Shown: positions 17,104-26,290, counted from the stretch's first letter. The stretch: 27,183 nucleotides of DNA from an uncultured Peptococcaceae bacterium (GCA_902462325.1 CABQBF010000018.1:1-27183), one strand, 5' to 3'. Numbers and translations are program-made. The notes: generated by a model not told the origin, from the sequence alone.

Positions 17104-17132
17104 ATTATAACGAATATTCCCAGCAGAAACAA
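17104..17132 (-). promoter_or_regulatory. Promoter of the radA-disA cluster
   Basis: On the minus strand a perfect TATAAT (17104-17109) has TTGTTT (17127-17132) 17 nt upstream. The start would be near 17098, giving a leader of about 38 nt. The remaining 230 bases up to the terminator at 17368 are AT-rich, and I see no gene in them. Confidence 0.65.
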
Positions 17133-17367
17133 ACTTTTTCCTGTAAGATTTTTCTATGTTCACATAAAATTTTTATATGCGTATCTTTTTTCTTGTACTG
17201 CACACGTTATGACAAAAATTATCTGTATATCTAAACCAAACACATTCTCATAAAACAAAAGAAGACCATCTTTTTTCATTACACGATACTCAAGAACTTA
17301 TCTAAATGAATGCCTTCCATCTTGATTAAATACTCTATTGTTGCACATATGGCACATTGTTGTAAAA

Positions 17368-17403
17368 AAAAATGGCGCTACCAATATGGTAACAGCCATT
17401 TTT
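17368..17403 (-). terminator. Intrinsic terminator of the small membrane-protein gene
   Basis: AAAAATGGC (17368-17376) pairs with GCCATTTTT (17395-17403), with inner TACC/GGTA pairs. On the minus strand it is followed by a long U-tract. It lies 46 nt past the stop at 17450. Confidence 0.85.
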
Positions 17404-17449
17404 AGATATTATAGCTTTCTCAAATATATTCATGCTGTATCTTTCATTT

Positions 17450-17871
17450 TTACGTTATCTTCCAATAAAAACAGCTTTTGCTCAATAACAAATACAAACC
17501 TTGGATGAACCAGTTCAGCACAGAAGCATGCAATGTCAACCATAAATGACCTGCATTCCATTGGTAATCGACACGCAAAATAATTACCGCCAGCACCACA
17601 AAAAGTTCAAAGCCTGTATAAGCCACTATTCTGACAATACTGAACTGATTTTGTTTTCGTTCCACAATTAAATACATGGTAACAGCTACAATAAAAAAAT
17701 CGCATAGAAAAATGGCTTCTTGAAAAAATTCCCGTCGATACAAAAATTCTCGCAAAGCATCTGTGTTAGTGAACCCATTTCCAAAAAAGAGCCAAAGAAT
17801 AACGGTTCTACAATAGCCACGGTGGCAATAAAATTTGACAAGAATTCTGGCCATAGCTGTAATAAAATCAT
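17450..17871 (-). pseudogene. Frameshifted small multi-pass membrane protein, unknown family
   Basis: A good GAGGG site and ATG at 17871 open MILLQLWPEFLSNFIATVAI, but this frame stops at 17686. The continuation that looks like protein, REFLYRREFFQEAIFLCDFF then MYLIVERKQNQFS and hydrophobic helices to the end (CFYWKIT), is in the -1 frame. The -1 frame's own first ATG at 17854 has no ribosome site. The frames can be joined at the T6 run in TTTTTTG (17782-17788). The span of 422 nt is one short of a multiple of three; repaired, it would give about 140 aa with three or four membrane helices. The lesion could be a one-base loss. The heptamer also fits the X XXY YYZ slippage rule, but no downstream stimulator is obvious. 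It has its own promoter and terminator. Confidence 0.6.
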
Positions 17872-17930
17872 GCTGTTTCCCTCAAACTTGATATAAATTC
17901 GTTCCTTTTATTTTTATCGTCTCTAGTGTT

Positions 17931-17958
17931 ATTATAACACATTCTGTACCCTCAACAA
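17931..17958 (-). promoter_or_regulatory. Promoter of the small membrane-protein gene
   Basis: On the minus strand a perfect TATAAT (17931-17936) with an upstream TG (TGTTATAAT) has TTGTTG (17953-17958) at 16-nt spacing. It directs transcription to the ATG at 17871. Confidence 0.65.
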
Positions 17959-17974
17959 GTTTTTCTATGCAAAA

Positions 17975-18008
17975 GCAGACAACCAGCCTATCTCAGCTAA
18001 TTGTCTGC
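17975..18008 (-). terminator. Intrinsic terminator of the DASS carrier gene
   Basis: GCAGACAA (17975-17982) pairs with TTGTCTGC (18001-18008), with an inner AGC/GCT pair. A short U4 tail follows on the minus strand. It lies 46 nt past the carrier's stop. Confidence 0.75.
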
Positions 18009-18054
18009 CAATAAAATTCTACATTGCTAAGTTGTAATACAATTTAAAATGATA

Positions 18055-19482
18055 CTACCATAGTAAAAAGGTCAATGGAATCCCTACTACCATTAATGCG
18101 ATAAATAACAATGGTAACACCTTCAATGCCATTTTCATTACCATACCAACATCAACCATATCAGTCGTTGAGTAAACAATCCCACAAGGTGTAGAAGAAC
18201 CTGGCGTAGAAATTGCTAGCTGTGCTACCATGAACAATAAGATATAAAATCCTTCCATGTGAAAACCAGTAGCTGTTGCATAAGCCAAGAATAACGGTAA
18301 GAACATAATGATTACCACTGTGTTCTGCGCAAAGTTCGTAATAATTGTTACTAAAAAGAACATGATTACCAAAAATACGATTGGCGGTAAGCCCATCACT
18401 GGTCCCATTACCGATGTGATTGTCTGCGGAATGCCAGTTTCTCCACCAGTCATATAGGTAGCAAATGGAACAATAAATGCCGCTAAATAAAAGGGTTCCC
18501 ATGCCATACCCTTATGCGCACATTCTGTAAACACAAATAATGGTTCGCCTTTGGAATTCTTCATAAATAACAGCACACCAAGCGCAATCAGCGAAATTCC
18601 GAATATCCCCAGCGTTCCTGACAAAACTGTATATAATGCCGTACCTTGCGGTACAACACTATTACAAATCAGTGCAAATAAAGTAAGCAACGTAATTACT
18701 AACGCCTTAATCTGGTCACTATTGAAGGATTGTTTTCCACCTAACGCTTCCATCGTTAGATTTTTCAGTGGCGTTACATCGACTTTTAACACAAAACGCA
18801 TAGCAAATACATACACGAACAATAATACAATACCTACTGGAATAAGCAGCAACATGTATTTCACCATATTAACCTGAATACCTGTAATTGCTCCTAAAGC
18901 TGCTACCAATACAAGAGGAGTCCCAAATACCGGAATCATCAATTGGCCTGTCATAATTGCCAAAGCCACACCAATCAACATCGCTACTGACCATTTAGAT
19001 GGCATTTGAATTTTTGCCACAATACAGACATTGCGTACAAAAGCTACCATCAAAATTGCAATTACCAATGCATTAATTGGCGCACAAACATAGGTAGCCA
19101 ACATAATCATAAAACAAATACGCCAAGGATGTCCTTCACAAAACTTATTAGAAACAAATTTCTGCGCTAATACCTCTAAAACTCCGTATTTATTTAACAT
19201 TCCGCACAATGGGAAAAAAATCAACATCATAGCAATCATTGCAGTACCAAAGCTGCTTGCGACAAATGTATTAAATCCAACTGTGATACCATATCCAATC
19301 ATTGCAATAAAGGTAACTTCTAAAATTCCCAATGTGGTCCAGCCGAAAACTGCACCGATAAAAATACCTAAAACCCGCATTCCAACTTCTGTCATAGCGC
19401 CAAAGGGTGGAATAAAGCCAAAAAAGAATACAAAAAACAAAACAATTGCCCATTTGATTAGTTTACTTTTACTATCAATCAT
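18055..19482 (-). CDS. DASS/SLC13-family anion (dicarboxylate-type) permease
   Basis: The 475-aa, very hydrophobic protein has about 11-12 membrane segments and the two-fold repeat of the divalent anion:Na+ symporter family. Repeat landmarks are APINALVIAILM in the first half and NFAQNTVVIIM in the second, at the positions of the family's SNT-type substrate/sodium loops. ISTPGSSTPCGIVYSTTDMV near the C-terminus completes the second pattern. Likely cargo is a dicarboxylate such as succinate or malate, or a related anion; the sequence does not settle it. The ATG has an AAGGAGG site. The gene stands alone between two terminators. Confidence 0.85.
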   Translation of the reverse strand: MIDSKSKLIKWAIVLFFVFFFGFIPPFGAMTEVGMRVLGIFIGAVFGWTTLGILEVTFIAMIGYGITVGFNTFVASSFGTAMIAMMLIFFPLCGMLNKYGVLEVLAQKFVSNKFCEGHPWRICFMIMLATYVCAPINALVIAILMVAFVRNVCIVAKIQMPSKWSVAMLIGVALAIMTGQLMIPVFGTPLVLVAALGAITGIQVNMVKYMLLLIPVGIVLLFVYVFAMRFVLKVDVTPLKNLTMEALGGKQSFNSDQIKALVITLLTLFALICNSVVPQGTALYTVLSGTLGIFGISLIALGVLLFMKNSKGEPLFVFTECAHKGMAWEPFYLAAFIVPFATYMTGGETGIPQTITSVMGPVMGLPPIVFLVIMFFLVTIITNFAQNTVVIIMFLPLFLAYATATGFHMEGFYILLFMVAQLAISTPGSSTPCGIVYSTTDMVDVGMVMKMALKVLPLLFIALMVVGIPLTFLLW

Positions 19483-19605
19483 ACTGCAACGCCTCCTTAA
19501 TCCCTATGCATGATACTGTTCTTTCAATATTTTATTCCCCAGCAAATTCCTTTTTTTCCATGTAAAAAAACTATATATTTTCAACATAATACTTAATGTA
19601 AAAAA

Positions 19606-19645
19606 TTAGCGATTATATAGTAATTTTTTACTATATAATCGCTAA
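19606..19645 (-). terminator. Strong intrinsic terminator of the ABC cassette
   Basis: An 18-bp perfect stem (19606-19623 with 19628-19645) has a 4-nt loop. On the minus strand it is followed by six U residues. It sits just past the ABC ATPase stop and separates the cassette from the DASS gene. Confidence 0.9.
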
Positions 19646-19666
19646 ATAATCATTTAAAAACATGTG

Positions 19667-20500
19667 TTAAAAATGTATACTATTATCACAAAAATTTAAA
19701 ATATCCAGTTCTTGTTGACCTGCAGAAGTTATTTTTGTTTCCATCACCTCCGTACGCATTACTTTTTGCTGGAAAAATATAGATAAATTTGATTCCTGAA
19801 ATAATTCTTCTGTATCACCTTGCGCGAATAACCTTCCATTCCGCAATAAAATCGTACGCGGGAATAAATCCTTCACATCATTTATCTCGTGACTAACAAA
19901 TAGCACTGTTAAATTTGTTTGTTCCATTAACGCTTCTAATAGATTCATGAAGCGCACTTTTGCCAAAGCGTCTAATCCTGAACAGGGCTCGTCCAACAAT
20001 AATATTTCCGGATTTCCCATAAACGCCCGCGCAGTCAATACATTCTGACGCTGACCCTTAGACAATCTGTCATAGCTCTGCTGTCCCTTATCCGCTAATC
20101 CCAAAGCGCTCAATAACGCATTGGCTCTCCGATAATCAGCGCTATCTAAACCCCAATCTAATCCATAAGTACCAAACTTACCTGATAACACAATATCCAA
20201 AACACGTTCATGGTGATACCGTGCATCAAAAAAAGAACTGCTAACCCAACCAATTTTTTTTCGAAGCTGTAAAATATTATGGTCATCAAATGCTTCTCCA
20301 AAAACTTTCAATTCTCCCTGCGTTTGTTGACGAAAACCAGATAAAATACTTAACAGTGTCGTTTTTCCACAGCCGTTCATACCATAAAGCAGCCAATGTT
20401 CACCCTGTGCAATTTTCAAGTTAATATGATTCAGTAAATATTGGTGCCCCACCTGATAGCTAAGTTCCTTTGCTTCAATTACATTGTTTCCCTGATTCAT
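19667..20500 (-). CDS. ABC ATP-binding protein without a permease partner
   Basis: The 277-aa protein is a single complete ABC ATPase. It has Walker A GMNGCGKTT (residues 40-48), signature LSKGQRQNV (near 147), Walker B EILLLDEPCSGLD and the switch His in FVSHEINDV. About 60 residues after the core do not match a domain I know. It resembles the solitary ATPases of the YlmA/ModF type. No membrane subunit or binding protein lies nearby, so it may serve a remote permease or have a non-transport role. Its ATG overlaps the zinc-ribbon gene's stop (ATGA). It is the last gene of a three-gene cassette. Confidence 0.88.
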   Translation of the reverse strand: MNQGNNVIEAKELSYQVGHQYLLNHINLKIAQGEHWLLYGMNGCGKTTLLSILSGFRQQTQGELKVFGEAFDDHNILQLRKKIGWVSSSFFDARYHHERVLDIVLSGKFGTYGLDWGLDSADYRRANALLSALGLADKGQQSYDRLSKGQRQNVLTARAFMGNPEILLLDEPCSGLDALAKVRFMNLLEALMEQTNLTVLFVSHEINDVKDLFPRTILLRNGRLFAQGDTEELFQESNLSIFFQQKVMRTEVMETKITSAGQQELDILNFCDNSIHF

Positions 20501-20952
20501 TGTGGATCTAACTCCTTCTCCAATTCATCAAGCATCTGGTCATTCAATACAATGCACTCACCTAAAATTTTTCCTTCCATATTTGGCTTCACTGCAAAAC
20601 CTTCTTTGGTCAAATAACCCATATTCTGCAACGCCCAACTCATGATATCTGCAATACTGGCAACTGTCATTTTCTGTGTAACCTGATTATCTCCTAAATC
20701 TGGATAGAAATTCACTTGAAACTCATCAACATAATAACGCGCACTCGTATAAATTTCCGGTTCTATCCCAAATTCAATGCGGTCACAATGTTCACAAAAA
20801 ATTTCAATTCGAGCATCCTCAAAATCATGAAAATCAATTTGCCGTAGACTTAATGAACTACCGCAAGATTTACAAACACACCTTTGCACCCTCTTTTTCA
20901 GCATTTCCACGCGTTTTTCATTTTGATGATACTGCTGATATTGCGTATTCAC
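20497..20952 (-). CDS. Zinc-ribbon protein of unknown function
   Basis: The 151-aa protein starts at GTG after AGGAGGAG. The N-terminus (about 24 residues) is basic and probably helical. Two CxxC knuckles follow, CKSC at 27-30 and CEHC at 53-56, which should form one zinc ribbon. The C-terminal part (VTQKMTVASIADIMSWALQN onward) looks helical, and the end is acidic (DELEKELDPQ). I do not recognise the family. It lies 3 nt after the 321-aa gene and overlaps the ABC ATPase gene by 4 nt, so all three products are probably made together and may act together. Confidence 0.75.
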   Translation of the reverse strand: MNTQYQQYHQNEKRVEMLKKRVQRCVCKSCGSSLSLRQIDFHDFEDARIEIFCEHCDRIEFGIEPEIYTSARYYVDEFQVNFYPDLGDNQVTQKMTVASIADIMSWALQNMGYLTKEGFAVKPNMEGKILGECIVLNDQMLDELEKELDPQ

Positions 20953-20955
20953 GGT

Positions 20956-21921
20956 CTATTCTCCTCCTGTTTGCTGCATATTTACGCCCCATTGCCGACC
21001 ATAATACCAAACCAGCGCCCTTGCTTTTTCTCCCAACACGGCCATTTGTTCTAATAATTTCCGCCAACTCTGCGGCTCAATTACACTTGGTGCTTGTTCA
21101 ACTTGCTCCATTAAATAAATCAAATCCTGATCATAAATTTCTGCTAATATATCTGCCATCTGACCTTTCAGCCCCTGCAGGCTTTCCTGTTTTTCCACAT
21201 GGAACGCTTTCCTATACCATGATGTCAACAAAAGCCCTTGCTTTTCCAAAGCACATTGTTCTTCATAAATACACTTTAAGTTAGCATTAATCACACAACG
21301 ACCAATTTTATGTTCTTGCAAAACAGCTAATCCATAAAAGTTTTTTTCTTTTTTACTGCTAGGCGGAATATTTTCTTCCAACTGTATCAATCGTTTTTGA
21401 CACCAATTTGCCAACTGCTGATAAACTAATCCTGATATATTTTTTCGCAAATACGCTCGTGTGCATAACGCCTGAAAAGCCTGTAGTTTGTCTTTATAAA
21501 ATACGCTTTCCAACTTTTTTCTATAATTTAATAATCTTGATTCCATACTGTCATTCGGTATTTGATTACTTAAGTTTTCCAGTGCCACAAACACTTCACT
21601 TGGATACGCATTTTGTAATTTACGGGCTAACTGCAACTTAATTCTATGCACGACATCTTCTTCATAGCCTTCCGGAATCACCAATCGTTCAGAATAAGTC
21701 TCTATTGGAGTTGGAAAATATTTTCGATTTTCTGCATCATTCAAAAAAGAAATTAATTTCGACGAATCTGCACTAATCATATACTGCCTCTGACCTGCTT
21801 GGTAATAAGTCAACCCATAAACAGTAATTTCTTTTGGGAATTTTCCTAATGCTGCCATGCTACGCACTTCTAATGCTACCTGCACATCTCGAAACAGAGA
21901 TAATTCTTCACTTACACCCAC
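20956..21921 (-). CDS. Uncharacterised 321-aa cytosolic protein, first gene of the ABC cassette
   Basis: The start is a GTG after AGAGGTG. No signal peptide, membrane segment, CxxC or nucleotide loop is visible. The first third has mixed strands and helices (KFPKEITVYGLTYYQAGQRQ, FLNDAENRKYFPTP). The rest is strongly helical with many Lys, Glu, Gln and Leu (RIKLQLARKLQNAYPSEVF, ENLSNQI, CQKRLIQLEENIPP). I cannot assign a family. Gene order and tight spacing suggest that it works with the zinc-ribbon protein and the ATPase. Confidence 0.75.
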   Translation of the reverse strand: MGVSEELSLFRDVQVALEVRSMAALGKFPKEITVYGLTYYQAGQRQYMISADSSKLISFLNDAENRKYFPTPIETYSERLVIPEGYEEDVVHRIKLQLARKLQNAYPSEVFVALENLSNQIPNDSMESRLLNYRKKLESVFYKDKLQAFQALCTRAYLRKNISGLVYQQLANWCQKRLIQLEENIPPSSKKEKNFYGLAVLQEHKIGRCVINANLKCIYEEQCALEKQGLLLTSWYRKAFHVEKQESLQGLKGQMADILAEIYDQDLIYLMEQVEQAPSVIEPQSWRKLLEQMAVLGEKARALVWYYGRQWGVNMQQTGGE

Positions 21922-21959
21922 GCAGATTGCACCTCTTTACAAATAAAAAGTCAAAAAGA

Positions 21960-21998
21960 ATGTCTGCCAGCTTGTATTACCAGCAGTCTGGCAGACAT
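21960..21998 (-). terminator. Intrinsic terminator after the downstream phosphodiesterase gene
   Basis: ATGTCTGCCAG (21960-21970) pairs with CTGGCAGACAT (21988-21998), an 11-bp stem. On the minus strand it is followed by U-rich TTCTTTTTGACTTTTT. It lies only about 38 nt upstream of the ABC cassette's first gene, with no clear promoter between, so partial read-through may feed the cassette. Confidence 0.8.
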
Positions 21999-22020
21999 CC
22001 ATCAATATCTATAGGATACT

Positions 22021-24057
22021 CTAGTCTGCTAAGATCTGATAAATTGGAGCCCCTTCACACTGCGCCGGCATCCGCACACCCAACAAGGTCGCAATGGTTG
22101 GTGCCACGTCGGTTTGACGAATCATACGGTCTGTATAGATTCCCTGTTTCAAACCAGCACCTGCCGCAAAGAAGATTGGCGATACAGAAGTATCACATTC
22201 ACCCAACGATGTTGGCAAACTATCATCATGGTCATGTTCATAGCCTTCTGCCATGCAATAAATGATATCACCACAGGTCGGATATTCTGCACCCAAACCA
22301 ATCAATACTGCATCCTTCCTCCGCAATGCAAAGGAAATAATTCTTTGCCCACTAACGGGGTCCTTATGACCATATAAGGCTGTCATGATTTCTTCTTCCA
22401 GTTGATACTGATCCTCTGGATCTACGATACCATGCTCGGTTCTGCCTTTTAAATTCAGATAAATATGCATTTCTCTGTTGGCAACCGCTTTTGTGTGTTC
22501 CCAATCAACTTCTGGTAATTTATTACCGTTTTCATCAGTTTTTAATTTCAAAAAGCCCAATTCTTCCATCAACTGACAATTCATCCCCATGTCACCTAAA
22601 CCGCGAATTCCATAGGTCGGGCAAACCTGTGCATGGTCAGATACTACCATAATGGTCCAGCCTTCATCTAATAAATGCACAAATTTACCTAAATAGCGAT
22701 CCACCTGAGTATAAACGGCCTGCATGATTTCTTCATAATCTTCTGGCGTTGTTTCCTGATGTCCATCATGCATAAAACGAATAAACATGTGTTTCTGCAA
22801 ATCAGGCGCATGGAAATGGGAGAATACTACTTCCATCCCTTTCTGTTCCATCATATACAGCAAACATGCACTCTGCCATTCTAAAGTGTGTTCCCAACAT
22901 GCATTGGTACAATTCAGCAACAATTCTTTATTGCCACCACCCAATGTTGAAGTTGGTGGAGGGAAGCCGATATTATCCAAAATTTCCTGATATAATTCTG
23001 CTGGATGCCACATCATATTCACTGTTGCATCCATAGAAGCGGAAACCCACATCCTCACAAAAGTGCCATCTTCCCTTAATTCCAATACACGCATATCGCG
23101 ATTAGATGGCACTGGTTTATCATGTTTAATAGCATCGTCCATATAATCCCGTACATATTCACCATTATGGATGACTACTAATGGTTCTACTGATTTTTTA
23201 TTTTTGTAAATTGCAATCCGGTCATATTTGCCTTCTTCATTTTGCAAAATTAAAGATGGTCTGCGAATTAAACCACCAGATAAAACCAGTGTAAATTCTT
23301 TTGCGCCAACTGGAGCTTCTACCCATTTTTCATCGGCATCTTTAATTGGAGAGTACCCCACATCAATTGGGAAATCAATATAACCGCCCTGACCATTTAC
23401 ATGCGGATCAATAATATACTGGGACCAACCAGGACTCTTGGCTAAATCTTCTGGATTATATTTACCACCCCAAGCAGAACCGCTACTAATATCATCTTCT
23501 TGTTCATCTAAACCAGTAATGACGCAAGGCACTTTACTACCATTTGCTTCACCAGATCGAAATGCTACACGTTCATTATCTACACTGGCAATAAACAAAT
23601 ATTCTCCATCAATCTGGGCCGTACTCATATTGACACTGCCTGGAGAGCTACCGTCCACAACAGTCAAATTTGGACTATCAGAAGATGGCGGCCATGCACT
23701 GCCTGGCCAATGCCATACCAATGTTTTTTTACCAGCTTCAGCAGTTACATTCCACATCTGTTCTGCTTTGCACAAACGGGAATCCAGATTCATATTAATC
23801 ATATCCAGATCTCCACCTAAACGATAAAATGAGGTAATTCCATGAACCTGTGGCGTACAGCCTGTAGCCATAGTTGTCCACTGTGGTGGTGTAACGGTGG
23901 GCATACAGCCCAACATTACCAAATCCTCACGGGCCGCACCCCGCTCCAACATTTTTCTCGCATTGGGCATCAAACCCATATCAATATACTTTCTAGTTAA
24001 TCTTGGGTCCATAGCATCCACGCCACAGACAAAAACCTTTGATGTTAATTGTGCCAT
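22021..24057 (-). CDS. Alkaline-phosphatase-superfamily phosphodiesterase (NPP-like), paralog A
   Basis: The 678-aa cytosolic protein (no signal peptide) starts at an ATG after AAGGAG. It follows the type I phosphodiesterase/nucleotide pyrophosphatase pattern: metal Asp14 in CGVDAMDP, probable nucleophile Thr56 in PTVTPPQW, GCTPQVHGI, HFHAPDLQKH (Asp and His ligands), VVSDHA (Asp-His) and a C-terminal TDVAPTIATLLG. The third metal histidine, expected near residue 620, is Glu here (GECDTSVSPIF), whereas the paralog upstream has His. A large central insertion (about 170-340, ending LILQNEEGKYDRIAIYKNK) is shared with the paralog. The substrate is unknown; the family cleaves phosphate mono- or diesters. 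It follows paralog B after 130 bases. Confidence 0.8.
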   Translation of the reverse strand: MAQLTSKVFVCGVDAMDPRLTRKYIDMGLMPNARKMLERGAAREDLVMLGCMPTVTPPQWTTMATGCTPQVHGITSFYRLGGDLDMINMNLDSRLCKAEQMWNVTAEAGKKTLVWHWPGSAWPPSSDSPNLTVVDGSSPGSVNMSTAQIDGEYLFIASVDNERVAFRSGEANGSKVPCVITGLDEQEDDISSGSAWGGKYNPEDLAKSPGWSQYIIDPHVNGQGGYIDFPIDVGYSPIKDADEKWVEAPVGAKEFTLVLSGGLIRRPSLILQNEEGKYDRIAIYKNKKSVEPLVVIHNGEYVRDYMDDAIKHDKPVPSNRDMRVLELREDGTFVRMWVSASMDATVNMMWHPAELYQEILDNIGFPPPTSTLGGGNKELLLNCTNACWEHTLEWQSACLLYMMEQKGMEVVFSHFHAPDLQKHMFIRFMHDGHQETTPEDYEEIMQAVYTQVDRYLGKFVHLLDEGWTIMVVSDHAQVCPTYGIRGLGDMGMNCQLMEELGFLKLKTDENGNKLPEVDWEHTKAVANREMHIYLNLKGRTEHGIVDPEDQYQLEEEIMTALYGHKDPVSGQRIISFALRRKDAVLIGLGAEYPTCGDIIYCMAEGYEHDHDDSLPTSLGECDTSVSPIFFAAGAGLKQGIYTDRMIRQTDVAPTIATLLGVRMPAQCEGAPIYQILAD

Positions 24058-24187
24058 CAGTTTTTCTCCTTACACAGTTATTATAAATTTTTATTTATTA
24101 AAAATATCATTTTCTGCCACTATTGTCTAACGCCTATTTTTCTGTCTTGTTACAACAAAAAAGCTTAGCATTCGTATCATTTTTGCA

Positions 24188-26290
24188 TTATACATTCTCT
24201 TCTAATATCTGATAAACTGGTGCACCTTCACATTCTTTAGGTATGTCAACTCCTAACAGAACAGATATTGTTGGCGCAACATCCACTTCCCGGATCCAAC
24301 GTTCCGTACGATAATCTTGCTTAATCCCTTTCCCTGCCGCGATAAAGATTGGGGATAACGAAGTGTCATTGTGACCACAAGCAGTAGAAAGACCAGTACC
24401 ATGTCCAACTGCATAATCATCATGCACAAAGCAAATAATATCAGCACATAGTGGACCACCTAAACCCAGCAATACCGCATCCTTATTGTGTAATGCAAGG
24501 CTTACAAAACGATGGCCTGTCTCTGGATCTCTAACGCTGTACAAATCAGTAATAATACGTTCTTCCAATTCATATTTATCTTCAGGCTCCACAATTCCAT
24601 GAGGATCTCTACCTTTTAGGTTAATATAAATACTGTTGGAGCGGGTCTGGAACGCTGTTGTTTTTTCCCAGTCAATTTCCGCCATTTCATTTCCTTCACT
24701 GTCACGTTTCAATACGGTATAACCAAATTTACGCAATGGGTCAGCATTTACACCACGAGAGTCTCCCATAACACGGGAACCATCCCCTTCACAGCAGTTC
24801 AAACCATGGTCAGAGCATACAATAATAGTCCAACCTTCATCCAAATAATGCAAGAAAGTACCCAGATATTCATCGGTGGTCTGGTAGGTAGCTTCCGCAA
24901 ATTTTACAACTTCGCTTTCATCGTAACGGGAGGTTTCTCTATTTTTCATATACTTAACATAATTATGGGTCTGCAAGTCTACATTGTGATAATGAGAGAA
25001 CACCGCTTCGATTCCTTTACTTTCAATCAAATAATGCATACAATCTGATTGCCATTTTGCTGCCAAACGCCACTGTTCGTTGTTACATTTCATAATCAAA
25101 TCGGCATCATTACCACTCATCTGGCTGGTTGGCTGTGGAGGCCCAAACTTACTAATCAATTCATCATGCAGAGATTTCGGGAAAAATACAGAATCATTTT
25201 CGCGCAGCATCCCACAAGAAGCCCAAATGCGTACATAAGAACCATCTTCTGCTACTTCCAGTAAACGCATATTACGGGTCACATTTGTTTCTCCGCCATC
25301 TGCGGTTGGAATCGTATCAAATACATGCGTCGTAAAGACATCGTTTTCTAAAATAATAATTTCTTTTTCAGTTTGCTTATCCTTATAAATAGCTACACGG
25401 TCATATTTTCCTTCTTCGTTCTGCAAAATTAATGCATAACGGGTAACCTTTCCGTATAACAATTTCAACATAAATTCTTTACTATTTACCGGAACTTCAA
25501 ATGCCCATCCTTCTGGTTCTGTAATCGGTGACATAGAGCAGTTAATTGGATAATCACCTACAAACCACTGTACTTGTTGTGATTCATCAATCAGTACATC
25601 ATTTGTTACATAACTTGGTTCAACAGTATACCCGGGAACATCAATGAATTCAGCATATTTCTTTCTGTGTTCCTCTAACTGATCTTGCGCAGCTTTCGAT
25701 GCCTTTTTCAACGCAGAAGTCCACAGACAAGTTAATTCTTCATCACCCTCCAAATCACTAACCGTTGTCGATAATGGTTTGAACACCGGTTTTTTCGTTT
25801 TTGTACTTGCAATAATGGCCGTATCGCTGTCAATTCTAGAACACCATCCGCAACATGCTCCTGGACTGGAACCATCAACAGTATATAAGTTATCGCTTTC
25901 AATGCTTGGAGGGAAGCTACCACCTGGCCAATGAAATACCAGTGTTTTTAAGCCTGCCTGTGCGGTTACATTAAAAATAGGCTCTGCTTTCAGAAAACGA
26001 GAAGAAAACGCCCCTAGTGACACTTCTTTATCATCTTCGGCAGAAATGCTGTAATCAGTAATCCCATGGGTCATTGGATAGCAGCCTGTCGCTAAAGTTG
26101 CCCACAATGGCGGTGTAATGGTAGGATTAGCACCCAAGAGCATTAAATCTTCTCTGCAAGCACCGGCCTCGACCAATTTCTTGATATTCGGTAATTTTCC
26201 TTCATCCAATAGACGTTTGGTAAAACGGGGATCCATACCATCAATCCCTAACACCATAAGCTTGTTTGTTAACCCTCTGTTTCTCAACAT
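24188..26290 (-). CDS. Alkaline-phosphatase-superfamily phosphodiesterase (NPP-like), paralog B
   Basis: The 700-aa cytosolic protein starts at the ATG after AGGAGTG; an in-frame GTG three codons earlier overlaps the ribosome site. It has the same domain layout as paralog A, with metal Asp17 in LGIDGMDP, probable nucleophile Thr59 in PTITPPLW, SHYHNVDLQTH, VCSDHG and REVDVAPTISVLLG. The full metal set seems intact, including His640 in CGHNDTSLSPIF. Shared blocks such as FHWPGGSFPP and TVDGSSPGAC show a tandem duplication followed by divergence. It is transcribed from a strong promoter at 26388-26416. The neighbour upstream is a truncated LysR-type regulator, which may once have controlled the pair. 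Confidence 0.82.
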   Translation of the reverse strand: MLRNRGLTNKLMVLGIDGMDPRFTKRLLDEGKLPNIKKLVEAGACREDLMLLGANPTITPPLWATLATGCYPMTHGITDYSISAEDDKEVSLGAFSSRFLKAEPIFNVTAQAGLKTLVFHWPGGSFPPSIESDNLYTVDGSSPGACCGWCSRIDSDTAIIASTKTKKPVFKPLSTTVSDLEGDEELTCLWTSALKKASKAAQDQLEEHRKKYAEFIDVPGYTVEPSYVTNDVLIDESQQVQWFVGDYPINCSMSPITEPEGWAFEVPVNSKEFMLKLLYGKVTRYALILQNEEGKYDRVAIYKDKQTEKEIIILENDVFTTHVFDTIPTADGGETNVTRNMRLLEVAEDGSYVRIWASCGMLRENDSVFFPKSLHDELISKFGPPQPTSQMSGNDADLIMKCNNEQWRLAAKWQSDCMHYLIESKGIEAVFSHYHNVDLQTHNYVKYMKNRETSRYDESEVVKFAEATYQTTDEYLGTFLHYLDEGWTIIVCSDHGLNCCEGDGSRVMGDSRGVNADPLRKFGYTVLKRDSEGNEMAEIDWEKTTAFQTRSNSIYINLKGRDPHGIVEPEDKYELEERIITDLYSVRDPETGHRFVSLALHNKDAVLLGLGGPLCADIICFVHDDYAVGHGTGLSTACGHNDTSLSPIFIAAGKGIKQDYRTERWIREVDVAPTISVLLGVDIPKECEGAPVYQILEENV

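Noticed and set aside
17975..21998. Similar GCAGACA arms in the hairpins at 17975-18008 and 21960-21998, as a possible repeat family
   Set aside because: Only the short core is shared; loops and flanks differ, and each fits an ordinary terminator.
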